Below are positions 35,285 through 43,806 of a stretch of DNA of 64,000 bases, one piece after another. Positions within the stretch are counted from its first letter, which is position 1. The number at the start of each line of letters is the position of its first letter. Below the pieces are notes generated by a model. That model was not told where the DNA came from, did not search any database, and worked only from the letters and a program-made list of their open reading frames with translations. Position numbers and translations under genes: made by a program. The stretch lies in NCBI GenBank assembly GCA_027081115.1, contig JALWLD010000057.1, positions 298,497-362,496 on the forward strand, read 5' to 3'. Origin of the DNA: Sulfurovum sp. (GTDB lineage Bacteria > Campylobacterota > Campylobacteria > Campylobacterales > Sulfurovaceae).

Positions 35285-36295
35285 ATGCTAAATGTAGGTG
35301 TCGTAGGGGCAAGTGGGTATACAGGACTTGAACTGGTAAAAATGTTGGTTACACATCCTAGATTTACTTTGACCTATCTTGCAACAACACAGGGTGATAC
35401 AACAATAGACCAGTTGCATCCCTCATTGCAAAATGTGATCTCTTTGAACGTAGATAAGGCAGATGCTTCTGTTGTTGCAGGAAAATGTGATCTTGTATTT
35501 CTTGCTTTACCACACAAAGCTTCTATGGGCTTTGCCAAAGAGCTACTTGCCAAAGGTGTGAAAGTCGTAGATCTCTCTGCTGATTACCGTTTAGAACTTG
35601 ATACGTATGAAGCACATTATTGTGAACATGAAGATAAAGCACATTTAGATGAAGCGGTCTATGGACTGATAGAATACTATAGAGAAGCGTTAAAAAATAC
35701 TAATCTTGCGGCAGGGCCGGGATGCTACCCAACAGCCACGCTACTTGGTATCTTGCCGTTCATTCCTTATATCGATACCTCTGCACCTCTTTTTGTAGAT
35801 GCAAAATCCGGTGTGAGCGGTGCAGGTAAAAAACTCTCAGAGAGTACACACTTTGTGACCGTAAATGATAATATTTTTGCCTACAATCCGTTGAAACACC
35901 GTCATGCACCAGAAATTTCCGAAAAGATAGAAAAAGTGCATGGTATAAAAATGAATGTCAATTTTGTGCCCCATCTTATTCCTGCAACACGTGGTGAGCT
36001 GGTATCTGTATATGCAACATTAAAAGATCTCGATATTGATCCTTTGGAGATCTTAAAAGAACATTACAAAAATGATCCGTTCATCCGTATAAGTGAAACA
36101 CCGGTAAATATTAAAAGTACGGCAGGTACACACTTTTGTGATATTTATGCAGCCAAAAATGAGAATGGACTTTTTGTCTCTTCTGCGATTGATAACCTTT
36201 TGCGTGGCGCAAGTTCACAAGCTTTGGCATGTGCAAATTTAATGTGTGGATTTGAAGAGGGCTTAGGGCTTCCCGTTATCTCTTATATGCCATAA
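35285..36295 (+). CDS. argC: N-acetyl-gamma-glutamyl-phosphate reductase
   Basis: A 336-residue enzyme of arginine biosynthesis that reduces N-acetylglutamyl-phosphate to the semialdehyde with NADPH. NAD(P)-binding start VGVVGASGYTGLELVKML, catalytic Cys in GPGCYPTATLLG near residue 148, KSGVSGAGKKLSE, and the C-terminal TRGELVSVYAT and IDNLLRGASSQA. Length fits the ArgC group. The next ORF, an LpxH-like phosphoesterase, starts 12 bases later, so they may be co-transcribed. Confidence 0.95.
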   Translation: MLNVGVVGASGYTGLELVKMLVTHPRFTLTYLATTQGDTTIDQLHPSLQNVISLNVDKADASVVAGKCDLVFLALPHKASMGFAKELLAKGVKVVDLSADYRLELDTYEAHYCEHEDKAHLDEAVYGLIEYYREALKNTNLAAGPGCYPTATLLGILPFIPYIDTSAPLFVDAKSGVSGAGKKLSESTHFVTVNDNIFAYNPLKHRHAPEISEKIEKVHGIKMNVNFVPHLIPATRGELVSVYATLKDLDIDPLEILKEHYKNDPFIRISETPVNIKSTAGTHFCDIYAAKNENGLFVSSAIDNLLRGASSQALACANLMCGFEEGLGLPVISYMP

Positions 36296-36307
36296 AGAAT
36301 GTCATGA

Positions 36308-36991
36308 ATGATTGAAATACAAGAGCAAGCTTTATTTATAGCCGATTCCCACTATCCTCATCATGGAAAAACATTCCTCAGGCTCTTGAAACAGTTGCAG
36401 AAGGGTGAAATACAAACCTCTCAATTGTTTCTTATGGGAGATAACTTTGATCTTCTCTTCGGATATAACGATTACATTAAAACATTTGCAAATGAGGCTA
36501 TAGGGCTTCTTCAAACACTTTCAAGGCAGATGGAGATCTATTATTTTGAAGGTAACCATGACTTTTGTCTTCAAAGACTTTTTCCAGATATAAAGGTATA
36601 TAGTAGGGAAGAACAACCTGTCACATTTAGATTAGATGAAAAAAAAGTGGCTATCTCTCACGGAGACAAGTATGCTACAGGTTTTGGCTATGATCTTTAC
36701 TGTAAGCTGCTGCGTAATAGATTCACACTTAGACTTTTAAAGCCATGTGAAAAAGCAATTATAGATCACCGTATGCGAAAACTTTCAGAAAAAAATATCT
36801 GTCATACCTTTCAAGGTTTTGAGACAAAAGTGGAAGCCATATTGGGCCACTATGATTCTGTTGATCTTGTGATAGAAGGGCATTACCATCAATCGCAAAA
36901 AATAGGCAAATATATCTCTTTACCCTCTTTGGCATGTCAAGGCAAGGTTGCCCTTGTAAAAGAGGGAAATATAGTGTTTACAACGCTTTAA
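36308..36991 (+). CDS. Metallophosphoesterase, LpxH-like (UDP-2,3-diacylglucosamine hydrolase)
   Basis: A 227-residue calcineurin-type phosphoesterase. The metal-binding blocks are ADSHYPHHG (D-x-H), LMGDNFDLLFG (GD..D), FEGNHDFCLQ (GNHD), AISHGDKYAT and EGHYHQSQK (GHxH), in the order of LpxH, the lipid A pathway enzyme that cleaves UDP-2,3-diacylglucosamine. The GDNFD form is characteristic of that branch rather than LpxG. Because lipid A genes are not visible alongside, a different phosphoester substrate remains possible. It is joined to yqaA-like by adjacent stop and start codons. Confidence 0.82.
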   Translation: MIEIQEQALFIADSHYPHHGKTFLRLLKQLQKGEIQTSQLFLMGDNFDLLFGYNDYIKTFANEAIGLLQTLSRQMEIYYFEGNHDFCLQRLFPDIKVYSREEQPVTFRLDEKKVAISHGDKYATGFGYDLYCKLLRNRFTLRLLKPCEKAIIDHRMRKLSEKNICHTFQGFETKVEAILGHYDSVDLVIEGHYHQSQKIGKYISLPSLACQGKVALVKEGNIVFTTL

Positions 36992-37414
36992 ATGGTTTAT
37001 CTTACACTTTTTACAGTTGCATTCCTCTCCGCAACACTTTTACCTCTAGGTTCAGAAGCACTGCTTCTTTATGATATTTCTCAAGAGCAGACAGTTTTAC
37101 TACTTTGGATTGTCGCAACCATAGGCAATACCTTAGGAGCTATGTTAAATTATTGGCTAGGGCTTAAAGGGGAGGTTTATCTTGAACGTAAAGGCTATCT
37201 GTCTGTAGAAAAGATGGAGAGGGCAAGGGGTACATTTGCTAAGTATGGAGGATGGACACTGCTTTTGTCCTGGGTCCCTGTTATTGGAGACCCTTTGACA
37301 TTTATTGCAGGGGTATTGCGTTATGACTTTAAAATGTTTGGCATCATCGTGTTTTTTGCCAAAGGTCTGCGTTATGCAGTCATCATTTTTCTAGCTAACA
37401 GTTTGTCTGTATAG
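36992..37414 (+). CDS. YqaA-like DedA-family membrane protein
   Basis: A 140-residue SNARE-associated/DedA-type membrane protein. Family features: a re-entrant glycine-rich region GNTLGAMLNYWLG near 47-59, the R-rich turn ERARGTFAKYGGWTLLLSWVP with 'GDPLTFIAGVLR', and a final helix FFAKGLRYAVIIFLAN. DedA proteins take part in membrane lipid handling and proton-linked undecaprenyl-phosphate recycling in other bacteria; the YqaA branch is smaller and less studied. Start codon directly abuts the previous stop. Its last 43 bases overlap the convergent DUF3817 gene. Confidence 0.85.
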   Translation: MVYLTLFTVAFLSATLLPLGSEALLLYDISQEQTVLLLWIVATIGNTLGAMLNYWLGLKGEVYLERKGYLSVEKMERARGTFAKYGGWTLLLSWVPVIGDPLTFIAGVLRYDFKMFGIIVFFAKGLRYAVIIFLANSLSV

Positions 37415-37665
37415 AACGAACCAAAAGGAATGAGTGACATTAGCGTGTAAAAACCTGTCTCTTTAAGTGTAAAACCAGCTTCCTTTTTTGCCTCATAGAT
37501 CTGATATAAGAAGGCAAAAACAAGTATACCGTGGATCATACCAACAATTTTAGTAGCGATGGGGTATCCAAAGCTGTATTTGAGTGGCATAGCTATGAAG
37601 ATCAATATAATAAAAGATATCCCTTCTATTTTATTGATAAGACGGAATTTTTGTAATTCGGACAT
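37372..37665 (-). CDS. DUF3817 membrane protein
   Basis: A 97-residue protein with three membrane helices. The family signature is visible in FRLINKIEGISFIILIFIAMPLKY split as FRLINKIEGIS and AMPLKY, then GMIHGILVFAFLYQ and LIPFGSFYTDKLL. DUF3817 members are small integral membrane proteins of unknown role. It overlaps the 3' end of the plus-strand yqaA-like gene by 43 bases (tail-to-tail). An AGGAGT ribosome site lies 5 bases upstream of its ATG. It is downstream of metF on the same strand and may share its transcript. Confidence 0.85.
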   Translation of the reverse strand: MSELQKFRLINKIEGISFIILIFIAMPLKYSFGYPIATKIVGMIHGILVFAFLYQIYEAKKEAGFTLKETGFYTLMSLIPFGSFYTDKLLARKMMTA

Positions 37666-37716
37666 GAATACTCCTAATAAGTTTTTTGGGAGTATAGCAG
37701 AGTAACTTTAATCAAC

Positions 37717-38634
37717 CTAACCAATGAGCTCGGAACATAGGTCAAACCGGTTATGTGTCATGAGATGTACCTTACCATGTACGTCCATCATCTTATCAAA
37801 AATACGTTTTGAAAGTGCAAAACCAACTTCCTGCTCTTTGGTTTCACCATCCATGGATGCCAGATTCATTTCATCAATGATTGCTTTAGGTACAGAAATA
37901 CCTGGTACTTTATCATCTATAAAGTTTGCTGTTCTGGCACGGACAATGGGGAATTGTCCCAGTACTAGGTGTGCCTCTTTTGCAGTGTCTCTTATGCTGA
38001 TCTCTTTAGCCTCTTCAAAAAGAGCCAACAGTTCTTTGGCATTTTCCAAATCATAGACAGGTTGGGTAATGATGGCTCTGGCACCATAGTTTAACTTTTT
38101 TACCATACGTTTTTGAAGACTTTTCATATCTTTGGCTGTAGCATTACTCACTGCAAAAGGGTAGATAGGTTTTGGTGCAGGTTTGAGTGCTTTATTTGAG
38201 TAGTCCACACCTTTATTTAAGTGGTGGATAATACTTAGAAGAAGGGTAGAGTCTCGCTCTAGAACCCCCTTGACATCGGGCTGGTCTGAAAACTTGGCAG
38301 GATCACCTGTGAGTGCCAGGATACAACGCAAGTCAAAGTCATTGGCACCAAGCAGGGTAGACTGTAGTGAGAGTTTGTTTTTATCTCTCATACTCATCGT
38401 GGCTATAACCGGTTTATTAAATGTTTGTTGTATCTTAATAGCAGAGAGTACACCAGACATTTTAAGTTTTGCCAGAGGGTTGTCTGTACATGAAAAACCT
38501 GTTACCTTCTCATCTAGTTTATGTTTTTTTATGTCTGCAATAATTGCATCAACTGATGCTCCATGAGGAGGGTTTATTTCTACAGTTATAAATTTTTTTT
38601 CAAGGCACAGCACATCACAAAATTTTTCAAACAT
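37717..38634 (-). CDS. metF: Methylenetetrahydrofolate reductase
   Basis: A 305-residue flavin enzyme that reduces 5,10-methylene-THF to 5-methyl-THF for methionine synthesis. Visible parts: FITVEINPPHGASVDAI (the catalytic Glu is in VEIN, replacing the E. coli EFFPP form), LRCILALTGDPAK, GARAIITQPVYDLENAK and HLMTHNRFDL. The start MFEKFC has a modest ribosome site (AAAGAG). It is the first of a likely two-gene minus-strand unit with DUF3817 and diverges from serB. The protein is a little longer than minimal MetF and belongs to the bacterial MetF-like group rather than the eukaryotic MTHFR. Confidence 0.88.
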   Translation of the reverse strand: MFEKFCDVLCLEKKFITVEINPPHGASVDAIIADIKKHKLDEKVTGFSCTDNPLAKLKMSGVLSAIKIQQTFNKPVIATMSMRDKNKLSLQSTLLGANDFDLRCILALTGDPAKFSDQPDVKGVLERDSTLLLSIIHHLNKGVDYSNKALKPAPKPIYPFAVSNATAKDMKSLQKRMVKKLNYGARAIITQPVYDLENAKELLALFEEAKEISIRDTAKEAHLVLGQFPIVRARTANFIDDKVPGISVPKAIIDEMNLASMDGETKEQEVGFALSKRIFDKMMDVHGKVHLMTHNRFDLCSELIG

Positions 38635-38662
38635 ATTAACTACTCTTTTTTAATTTATTAGT

Positions 38663-38668
38663 TATAAT
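38663..38668 (+). promoter_or_regulatory. TATAAT -10 upstream of serB
   Basis: TATAAT lies 27 bases before the ATG at 38695 in the divergent metF-serB gap. Confidence 0.5.
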
Positions 38669-38694
38669 TCTATCCAAATAATACATAGAGGTAT

Positions 38695-39321
38695 ATGATG
38701 TCTAAACTTGCAGTCTTTGATTTTGACTCAACACTTATGGATGGTGAGACCATCGATTTTTTTGCAGAGGTCCTGGGCTTTAAAGATGAAGTCGTAGCTA
38801 TCACTGAACGTGCCATGGCAGGAGAGCTAGACTTTTATGCTTCCCTCATAGAACGTGTAGCACTACTCAAAGGCTTACCACACTCAAAAGTAGAAGAGAT
38901 ATGTAAAACCCTTCCTATGATGCCAGGAGCCTATGAAGTGGTTGCAGGACTTAAAGAGCGTGGCTATACGGTAGTCTGTTTCTCTGGTGGCTTTAGAGAT
39001 GCGACTAAACCAGCATGTGAAAAACTTGGTATAGATGCAGACTTCTCCAACTTCCTACACGCAGAAGAAGGTATACTCACCGGTGCAGTAGGTGGAGAGA
39101 TGATGTACTCTAATGCTAAAGGGGACATGATAACCCGTCTTCAGGCGTTACTTGGCATAGATCGTAAAGATACATTGGTTGTTGGTGATGGTGCCAATGA
39201 TCTTTCTATGTTTGCACATGCAGATACACGTGTGGCATTTTGCGGGAAGCCTGTGTTGCGAGAAGCAGCTACACACTGTGTGGATGTCAAAGACTTAAGA
39301 GAGATATTGAAGATAGTTTAA
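38695..39321 (+). CDS. serB: Phosphoserine phosphatase
   Basis: A 208-residue HAD-superfamily phosphatase that makes serine from phosphoserine. Motif I is VFDFDSTLMDGET (nucleophile Asp and acid Asp), motif II is CFSGGFRDATK with Ser, and motifs III/IV are NAKGDMIT and VVGDGANDLSMF. The length and the 'ETIDFFAEVLG' cap match SerB. Start is ATG 38695 or 38698 (MM). It lies between the divergent metF gene and the ABC exporter. Confidence 0.92.
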   Translation: MMSKLAVFDFDSTLMDGETIDFFAEVLGFKDEVVAITERAMAGELDFYASLIERVALLKGLPHSKVEEICKTLPMMPGAYEVVAGLKERGYTVVCFSGGFRDATKPACEKLGIDADFSNFLHAEEGILTGAVGGEMMYSNAKGDMITRLQALLGIDRKDTLVVGDGANDLSMFAHADTRVAFCGKPVLREAATHCVDVKDLREILKIV

Positions 39322-39416
39322 TTGTACCAGTGGTCACTTTATAAGTCATATGGGTATACTTTAAATGACATACAATACAAGAGTTCTCCCTCTCCCCAAT
39401 TAAGTATGATACGGGA

Positions 39417-39455
39417 ATGAGGGAAAAAATGGCAACAATGGAAATATATGAATAA
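39417..39455 (+). other. Possible 12-codon leader ORF overlapping the ABC transporter start
   Basis: ATG at 39417 opens a 12-codon frame (MREKMATMEIYE) that stops with TAA at 39453-39455, seven bases inside the transporter gene, and out of frame with it. A hairpin with CCCTC/GAGGG arms (about 39390-39423) covers its start. This could be a translational-coupling leader or chance. Confidence 0.25.
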
Positions 39456-41211
39456 CAGATGCAGTATCAAAAGTATAGTACAACAACTTGTATCACATAA
39501 AAGAGAGTTAATATTAGGTAATATGATAGCGATACTGGCTACGCTTCTGGTGGTGGTCATACCTCTGTTTATTCCCGTAATTGTGGATGAACTTCTTTTG
39601 GGTAAAGACCATGGGTTTATTACTTTTATTTCTACCTATATATTTACCTCTGATACTAAAGGGTATGTACTTTTTATTTTGGTCATTATTTTGGTACTTC
39701 GTGTATTAAGCTCGATTCTCTCGATACTTCAGACAAAGATATTTGTTTCCATATCAAAAAATATTACATATGAAATGCGTGTAGCTTTGCTACGTCATTT
39801 GAAACATGTTTCTCTTAAAGAGTATGAGATGATGAGGGTAGGTGCAGTGACATCTAAGCTTGTGACCGATGTCGAGACGATTGACAGTTTTGTATCTACA
39901 ACGATCTCAAAACTTATTGTCGCCGTGCTTATTCTTATTTTTTCAGCAGTAGTACTGATTGCTATTCACTGGCAGTTGGCACTTTTTATTTTGATTACCA
40001 ATCCTATTGTAGTACTTTTTACAGTGAAACTCTCGCGTAATATCGGTAAGCTTAAAAAAGAAGAAAATAAAGCAATTGAACTCTTTCAGTCAGCCTTGAC
40101 AGAGACTCTTGAACTCTTTCATCAGATACGTGCAGCCAATAAAGAGGAGTATTTTTTCAGTCAGAGTGAAGAGAAGGCAAAAGAGTTAAAAGAGCATTCT
40201 GTCAATTATGGCTATAAAAGTGATGCAGCCATTAAGCTCTCTTACCTTGTTTTTCTTTCGGGGTATGAGATCTTTAGAGCAGTGAGTATTTTGGCTGTAG
40301 CATATTCCGATCTCTCTGTGGGATTGATGTTGGCGATCTTCTCGTATCTTTGGGTTATGGTCTCTCCTACACAGGATATCATTAATTTTCAGTATGTTTT
40401 GGCAACAGCTAAGGCAGCGTGTAAACGTATCAACTCTGTGTTTGAAATGGAGCAGGAACCTTTTATAGATGAAAAGACTAACCCCTTTAAAGATAAAAAA
40501 AGTATAGATATAGAAGTCAAAGAGCTCTCTTTTGAATATCTGAAAGATAAATCAATATTAGAAAATATTAATATGCATATTGTGCAAGGGTGCAAAGTTG
40601 CTATTGTTGGTGCCAGCGGTTCTGGAAAGACAACACTTGCCAACATACTTGTAGGGTTTTACCCTCTGGATAAGGGGGAAATACATTATGGTGGTATCTC
40701 AAACAAAGTATTGAAACTTTCGACAATAAGAGAAAATATTCATCTTATCTTGCAACATCCTAAACTCTTTAATGATACAATGTTATTTAACCTGACGCTT
40801 GGTAACGAGTATAGTAAATCAGAGGTGCAAAATGCACTGCATATCGCACAACTCGATGAAGTTATAGCGCGTCTGGATAATGGGCTTGATACCCTTGTGG
40901 GAAAAGATGGTATCAAGTTGAGTGGGGGACAGCGACAGCGTGTTGCTATTGCCAGAATGGTATTAAGTGATCCTAAAGTAGTCATTTTTGATGAGTCTAC
41001 TTCAGCACTTGATGTCCATACCGAGGCAAAACTCTTTGAAGCATTGTACAGTTTTTTAGAAGAGAAGACAGTGATTACCATTGCACATAGGTTAAGCACT
41101 ATTAAGAGTGCAGAGTTCATCTACGTATTGGAAGATGGAAATGTTGTTGACAGTGGTACGCCACAAGAGCTGTTGACCAAAGATGAGAGCTATTTCAGTT
41201 CTATGATTTAA
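39448..41211 (+). CDS. ABC transporter, fused permease and ATPase (exporter type)
   Basis: A 587-residue half-transporter with six membrane helices in residues 20-310 and a C-terminal ABC ATPase. ATPase motifs: Walker A VGASGSGKTT near 391, Q-loop LILQHPKLF, signature LSGGQRQRVAIARM, Walker B VVIFDESTSALD and H-loop IAHRLST. This is the MsbA/multidrug/peptide export layout and works as a dimer; the substrate cannot be told from sequence. The start MNNRCS follows a weak ribosome site and overlaps a short upstream frame. uppP begins 9 bases after its stop, so it may belong to cell-envelope functions. Confidence 0.9.
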   Translation: MNNRCSIKSIVQQLVSHKRELILGNMIAILATLLVVVIPLFIPVIVDELLLGKDHGFITFISTYIFTSDTKGYVLFILVIILVLRVLSSILSILQTKIFVSISKNITYEMRVALLRHLKHVSLKEYEMMRVGAVTSKLVTDVETIDSFVSTTISKLIVAVLILIFSAVVLIAIHWQLALFILITNPIVVLFTVKLSRNIGKLKKEENKAIELFQSALTETLELFHQIRAANKEEYFFSQSEEKAKELKEHSVNYGYKSDAAIKLSYLVFLSGYEIFRAVSILAVAYSDLSVGLMLAIFSYLWVMVSPTQDIINFQYVLATAKAACKRINSVFEMEQEPFIDEKTNPFKDKKSIDIEVKELSFEYLKDKSILENINMHIVQGCKVAIVGASGSGKTTLANILVGFYPLDKGEIHYGGISNKVLKLSTIRENIHLILQHPKLFNDTMLFNLTLGNEYSKSEVQNALHIAQLDEVIARLDNGLDTLVGKDGIKLSGGQRQRVAIARMVLSDPKVVIFDESTSALDVHTEAKLFEALYSFLEEKTVITIAHRLSTIKSAEFIYVLEDGNVVDSGTPQELLTKDESYFSSMI

Positions 41212-41220
41212 GGAATCAAT

Positions 41221-41985
41221 TTGGATATTATTCAAGCGATAATCATTGGTATTATCGAAGGATTTACAGAGTTTTTGCCTATCTCTTCAACAGGGCATAT
41301 GATCGTCGCGAGTAAATTTTTGGGTATTGAAGAGTCTGCACTCATGAAAGCCTATGAAGTGATTATCCAATTTGCAGCTATCTTGGCTGTAATGCTCATC
41401 TATCGTGAGAAAATCACATTTAAAAAAATAGATCTTTGGATGAAACTCCTGGTCGCTTTTCTTCCTCTTGCTGTTGTTGGTTTCATTTTCAAAGATGTCA
41501 TTAAATCACTTTTTAATGTACAAACTGTTGCCTGGATGTTCATCATCGGAGGTGTTGTTTTTCTTATTGTGGAATATTATTATAAAGAGAGTGAGAGCCA
41601 TGTTAACGATGTAGAAGACGTGACCTATAAGCAGGCATGGTGGGTTGGTTTTGCACAAATATTCTCTTTGGTACCCGGTACAAGCAGGGCAGGGGCAACT
41701 ATTGTTGGTGGCTTGCTCACAGGGCTTGATAGAAAAACATCTTCAGAATTCTCTTTTTTATTGGCAATTCCGGTCATGGGTGCAGTAAGCGGGTATGACC
41801 TCTTGAAACATTATCAGGATTTTGCACATGTAAACTGGGGTGCTTTTGTGGTTGGTTTTGTGGTCGCTTTTGTGGTCGCTTACGTTACGGTAAAGCTTTT
41901 TCTTGTATTTATCCAGCGTTTTACTTTTGTACCATTTGGTATATATCGTATTCTATTTGGGATTATCTTATTGATGATCATTTAG
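41221..41985 (+). CDS. uppP: Undecaprenyl-diphosphatase
   Basis: A 254-residue membrane enzyme (UppP/BacA) that recycles undecaprenyl pyrophosphate to the monophosphate for wall and LPS synthesis. Both family motifs are present: GIIEGFTEFLPISSTGHMI near 11-29 and SLVPGTSRAGATIVGG near 157-172, with about eight membrane helices. The start codon is TTG, 9 bases after the ABC transporter stop, suggesting an operon. A small run of the 12-base unit TTTGTGGTCGCT occurs twice near 41865-41880, encoding part of a hydrophobic helix. Confidence 0.95.
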   Translation: MDIIQAIIIGIIEGFTEFLPISSTGHMIVASKFLGIEESALMKAYEVIIQFAAILAVMLIYREKITFKKIDLWMKLLVAFLPLAVVGFIFKDVIKSLFNVQTVAWMFIIGGVVFLIVEYYYKESESHVNDVEDVTYKQAWWVGFAQIFSLVPGTSRAGATIVGGLLTGLDRKTSSEFSFLLAIPVMGAVSGYDLLKHYQDFAHVNWGAFVVGFVVAFVVAYVTVKLFLVFIQRFTFVPFGIYRILFGIILLMII

Positions 41986-42006
41986 CTTTGCAGAGGCTTG
42001 GATTTA

Positions 42007-42030
42007 TAGAATCTCCTATGGGAGGTTCTA
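42007..42030. terminator. Hairpin after uppP
   Basis: TAGAATCTCC / GGAGGTTCTA with one G-T pair and a TATG loop, 22 bases after uppP. It could end the ABC-uppP transcript or be in the leader of the helicase gene downstream; no T-run follows. Confidence 0.5.
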
Positions 42031-42077
42031 TTAAGTTCAAAAACATTTTTTTGGACATCTATTTATGAAGGTAAACT

Positions 42078-43460
42078 ATGAAATTTAGTGAATTTGATTT
42101 TCACCGTGATCTCGCCAAAGGTGTAAAGATAGCAGGCTTTAAAGAGCCAAGTCCTATCCAGGAGATGGCGATACCGATCATTGCGAACGGCAGTGATATG
42201 GTAGGACAGGCACACACAGGAACAGGAAAGACAGCAGCATTTGGACTTCCAATGATGGACAAACTTGCCAAAGGTGAGATAGAAAGAGCATTGGTCATTA
42301 CACCAACCAGGGAGTTGGCCACACAGGTAGCAGATGAACTCTACCATTTGGGACGTTTCGCAGGTATCAGAACATTGACTGTATATGGTGGTGTAGGGTA
42401 TGGTCGTCAGATCGCACTTATACACAAAGGTGTACAGATCGTAGTGGCAACACCGGGAAGATTAAAAGATCTTTATAAAAAAGGGAAGATTGATGTTTTC
42501 AACCCTGAGATCGTTATTTTGGATGAAGCTGATGAGATGCTCGATATGGGTTTCTTGGAGGAGATCAAAGAGATCTTTGAATATATTCCTCAAAACAGAC
42601 AGACATTGCTTTTTTCTGCAACTATGCCAGAGCCTATTAAAGAGCTTGCTTCAGATATATTGTATGAACCTGAGTTTATTTCCGTTATTGGTGATGAAGA
42701 GACGACCAACAACGTCATTGAACAGCGTTACTATGTGATCAATGAATCTCAACGAGATGAAGCAGTAGTGAAACTTCTTGAAACAGAAAATACCAACAAA
42801 TGTATTATTTTCTGCCGAATGAAAAGAGAAGTAGACAGACTTACAGAGCATCTACAGGCATTGGGCTTCAACGCTGCAGGCTTACATGGTGACCTCGAGC
42901 AGCAAGACAGAGAAGTGGTCATTAAAGGGTACAAACGGGGGCAGACGAAGATCATGGTAGCCACTGATGTGGCAGCACGTGGTTTGGATGTGAAAGATGT
43001 GACCCATGTCTTTAACTACCATATTCCTTTTGACCCACAGTCTTATGTACACCGTATTGGTCGTACAGGACGCGCAGGAAAGAGTGGTCAGGCAATTACT
43101 CTGGTTACAACAGAAGAGTTTAGAGAGTTGCAACGTATACAAAAAGAGGTAGGTGCAGAGATGCGTCTGGCAACCATCCAGGGTGGTGATGATCTTGATG
43201 AGACAGGTCTTGAATACCTGGCAGACAAGGTGAGAGATATGCAGGTACATAAGCATGCAGAAAGCCTCATCAACTACATGGGAGATATAGACAAAAATGT
43301 ACTGATTGAGAAGCTAGTATCTTGTTTTATTGAGAAAGAAGATCAGAATATAGGTTCACAAATAGGCTTTGATCAAAATACGGTTGATAGTATGATGCAG
43401 AGTTATGTAGGTGAACAAAAAGCTACCCGAAATAACAATCGCAGAAAAAAGCGAAGATAA
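42078..43460 (+). CDS. DEAD-box RNA helicase
   Basis: A 460-residue ATP-dependent RNA helicase. Motifs in order: Q-motif GFKEPSPIQEMAIP, I AHTGTGKTAAF, Ia PTRELATQVAD, II VILDEADEMLDMGF, III SATMPEPI, IV/V VATDVAARGLDVKDV and VI HRIGRTGRAGKSG. The C-terminal tail adds about 90 residues and ends in NNNRRKKRR, an RNA-binding tail seen in CshA/DeaD-type proteins. It probably acts in ribosome assembly or mRNA decay, especially at low temperature; the exact branch needs phylogeny. A weak hairpin follows the stop (43461-43478). Confidence 0.93.
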   Translation: MKFSEFDFHRDLAKGVKIAGFKEPSPIQEMAIPIIANGSDMVGQAHTGTGKTAAFGLPMMDKLAKGEIERALVITPTRELATQVADELYHLGRFAGIRTLTVYGGVGYGRQIALIHKGVQIVVATPGRLKDLYKKGKIDVFNPEIVILDEADEMLDMGFLEEIKEIFEYIPQNRQTLLFSATMPEPIKELASDILYEPEFISVIGDEETTNNVIEQRYYVINESQRDEAVVKLLETENTNKCIIFCRMKREVDRLTEHLQALGFNAAGLHGDLEQQDREVVIKGYKRGQTKIMVATDVAARGLDVKDVTHVFNYHIPFDPQSYVHRIGRTGRAGKSGQAITLVTTEEFRELQRIQKEVGAEMRLATIQGGDDLDETGLEYLADKVRDMQVHKHAESLINYMGDIDKNVLIEKLVSCFIEKEDQNIGSQIGFDQNTVDSMMQSYVGEQKATRNNNRRKKRR

Positions 43461-43478
43461 TTTGCTCTTTTTAGCAAA
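43461..43478. terminator. Weak hairpin after the helicase gene
   Basis: TTTGCT / AGCAAA with a CTTTTT loop directly after the stop codon. The stem is only six pairs. Confidence 0.35.
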
Positions 43479-43529
43479 CAGAAAGAAAAACTGTTTTAAA
43501 ATTTGTAAACTTAATGATAAGGTGTTCAA

Positions 43530-43778
43530 ATGGAATATAGTTTAGTAGGCGAAAGCTTTAAATTCATGATTTTGGGGATGTTGATCGTCTTCGTCTTCTT
43601 GGCTGTGCTTGTTCAGGTAATGAAGCTTCAAGCTAAAATTATCGGTAAATATTTCAAGGAAGAGGCACCTGTAACTGCTACTCCTCCTGCAAATGCAAAT
43701 GCAGACAGTGAAGAAGAGTCTCGACGTGTTGCAGCGATCATCGCAGCAGTAACAGACTTTCGTAACAATAAATCGTGA
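43530..43778 (+). CDS. oadG: Oxaloacetate decarboxylase gamma-type subunit (OadG)
   Basis: An 82-residue protein with a single N-terminal membrane helix (FKFMILGMLIVFVFLAVLVQVMK) and a short charged cytoplasmic tail with an Ala/Pro linker (PVTATPPANANA) and a final amphipathic segment (VAAIIAAVTDFRN). That matches the small gamma subunit that holds the alpha and beta subunits of Na+-translocating decarboxylases together. It begins the three-gene oad block (28 bases before oadA). Confidence 0.85.
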   Translation: MEYSLVGESFKFMILGMLIVFVFLAVLVQVMKLQAKIIGKYFKEEAPVTATPPANANADSEEESRRVAAIIAAVTDFRNNKS

Positions 43779-43806
43779 ATAACAATCGTAAATAAGGGTA
43801 TTTTAA

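Noticed and set aside
41861-41885. Tandem 12-base repeat TTTGTGGTCGCT in uppP
   Set aside because: It codes for part of a hydrophobic membrane helix; two copies are too few and too ordinary to call a functional repeat.
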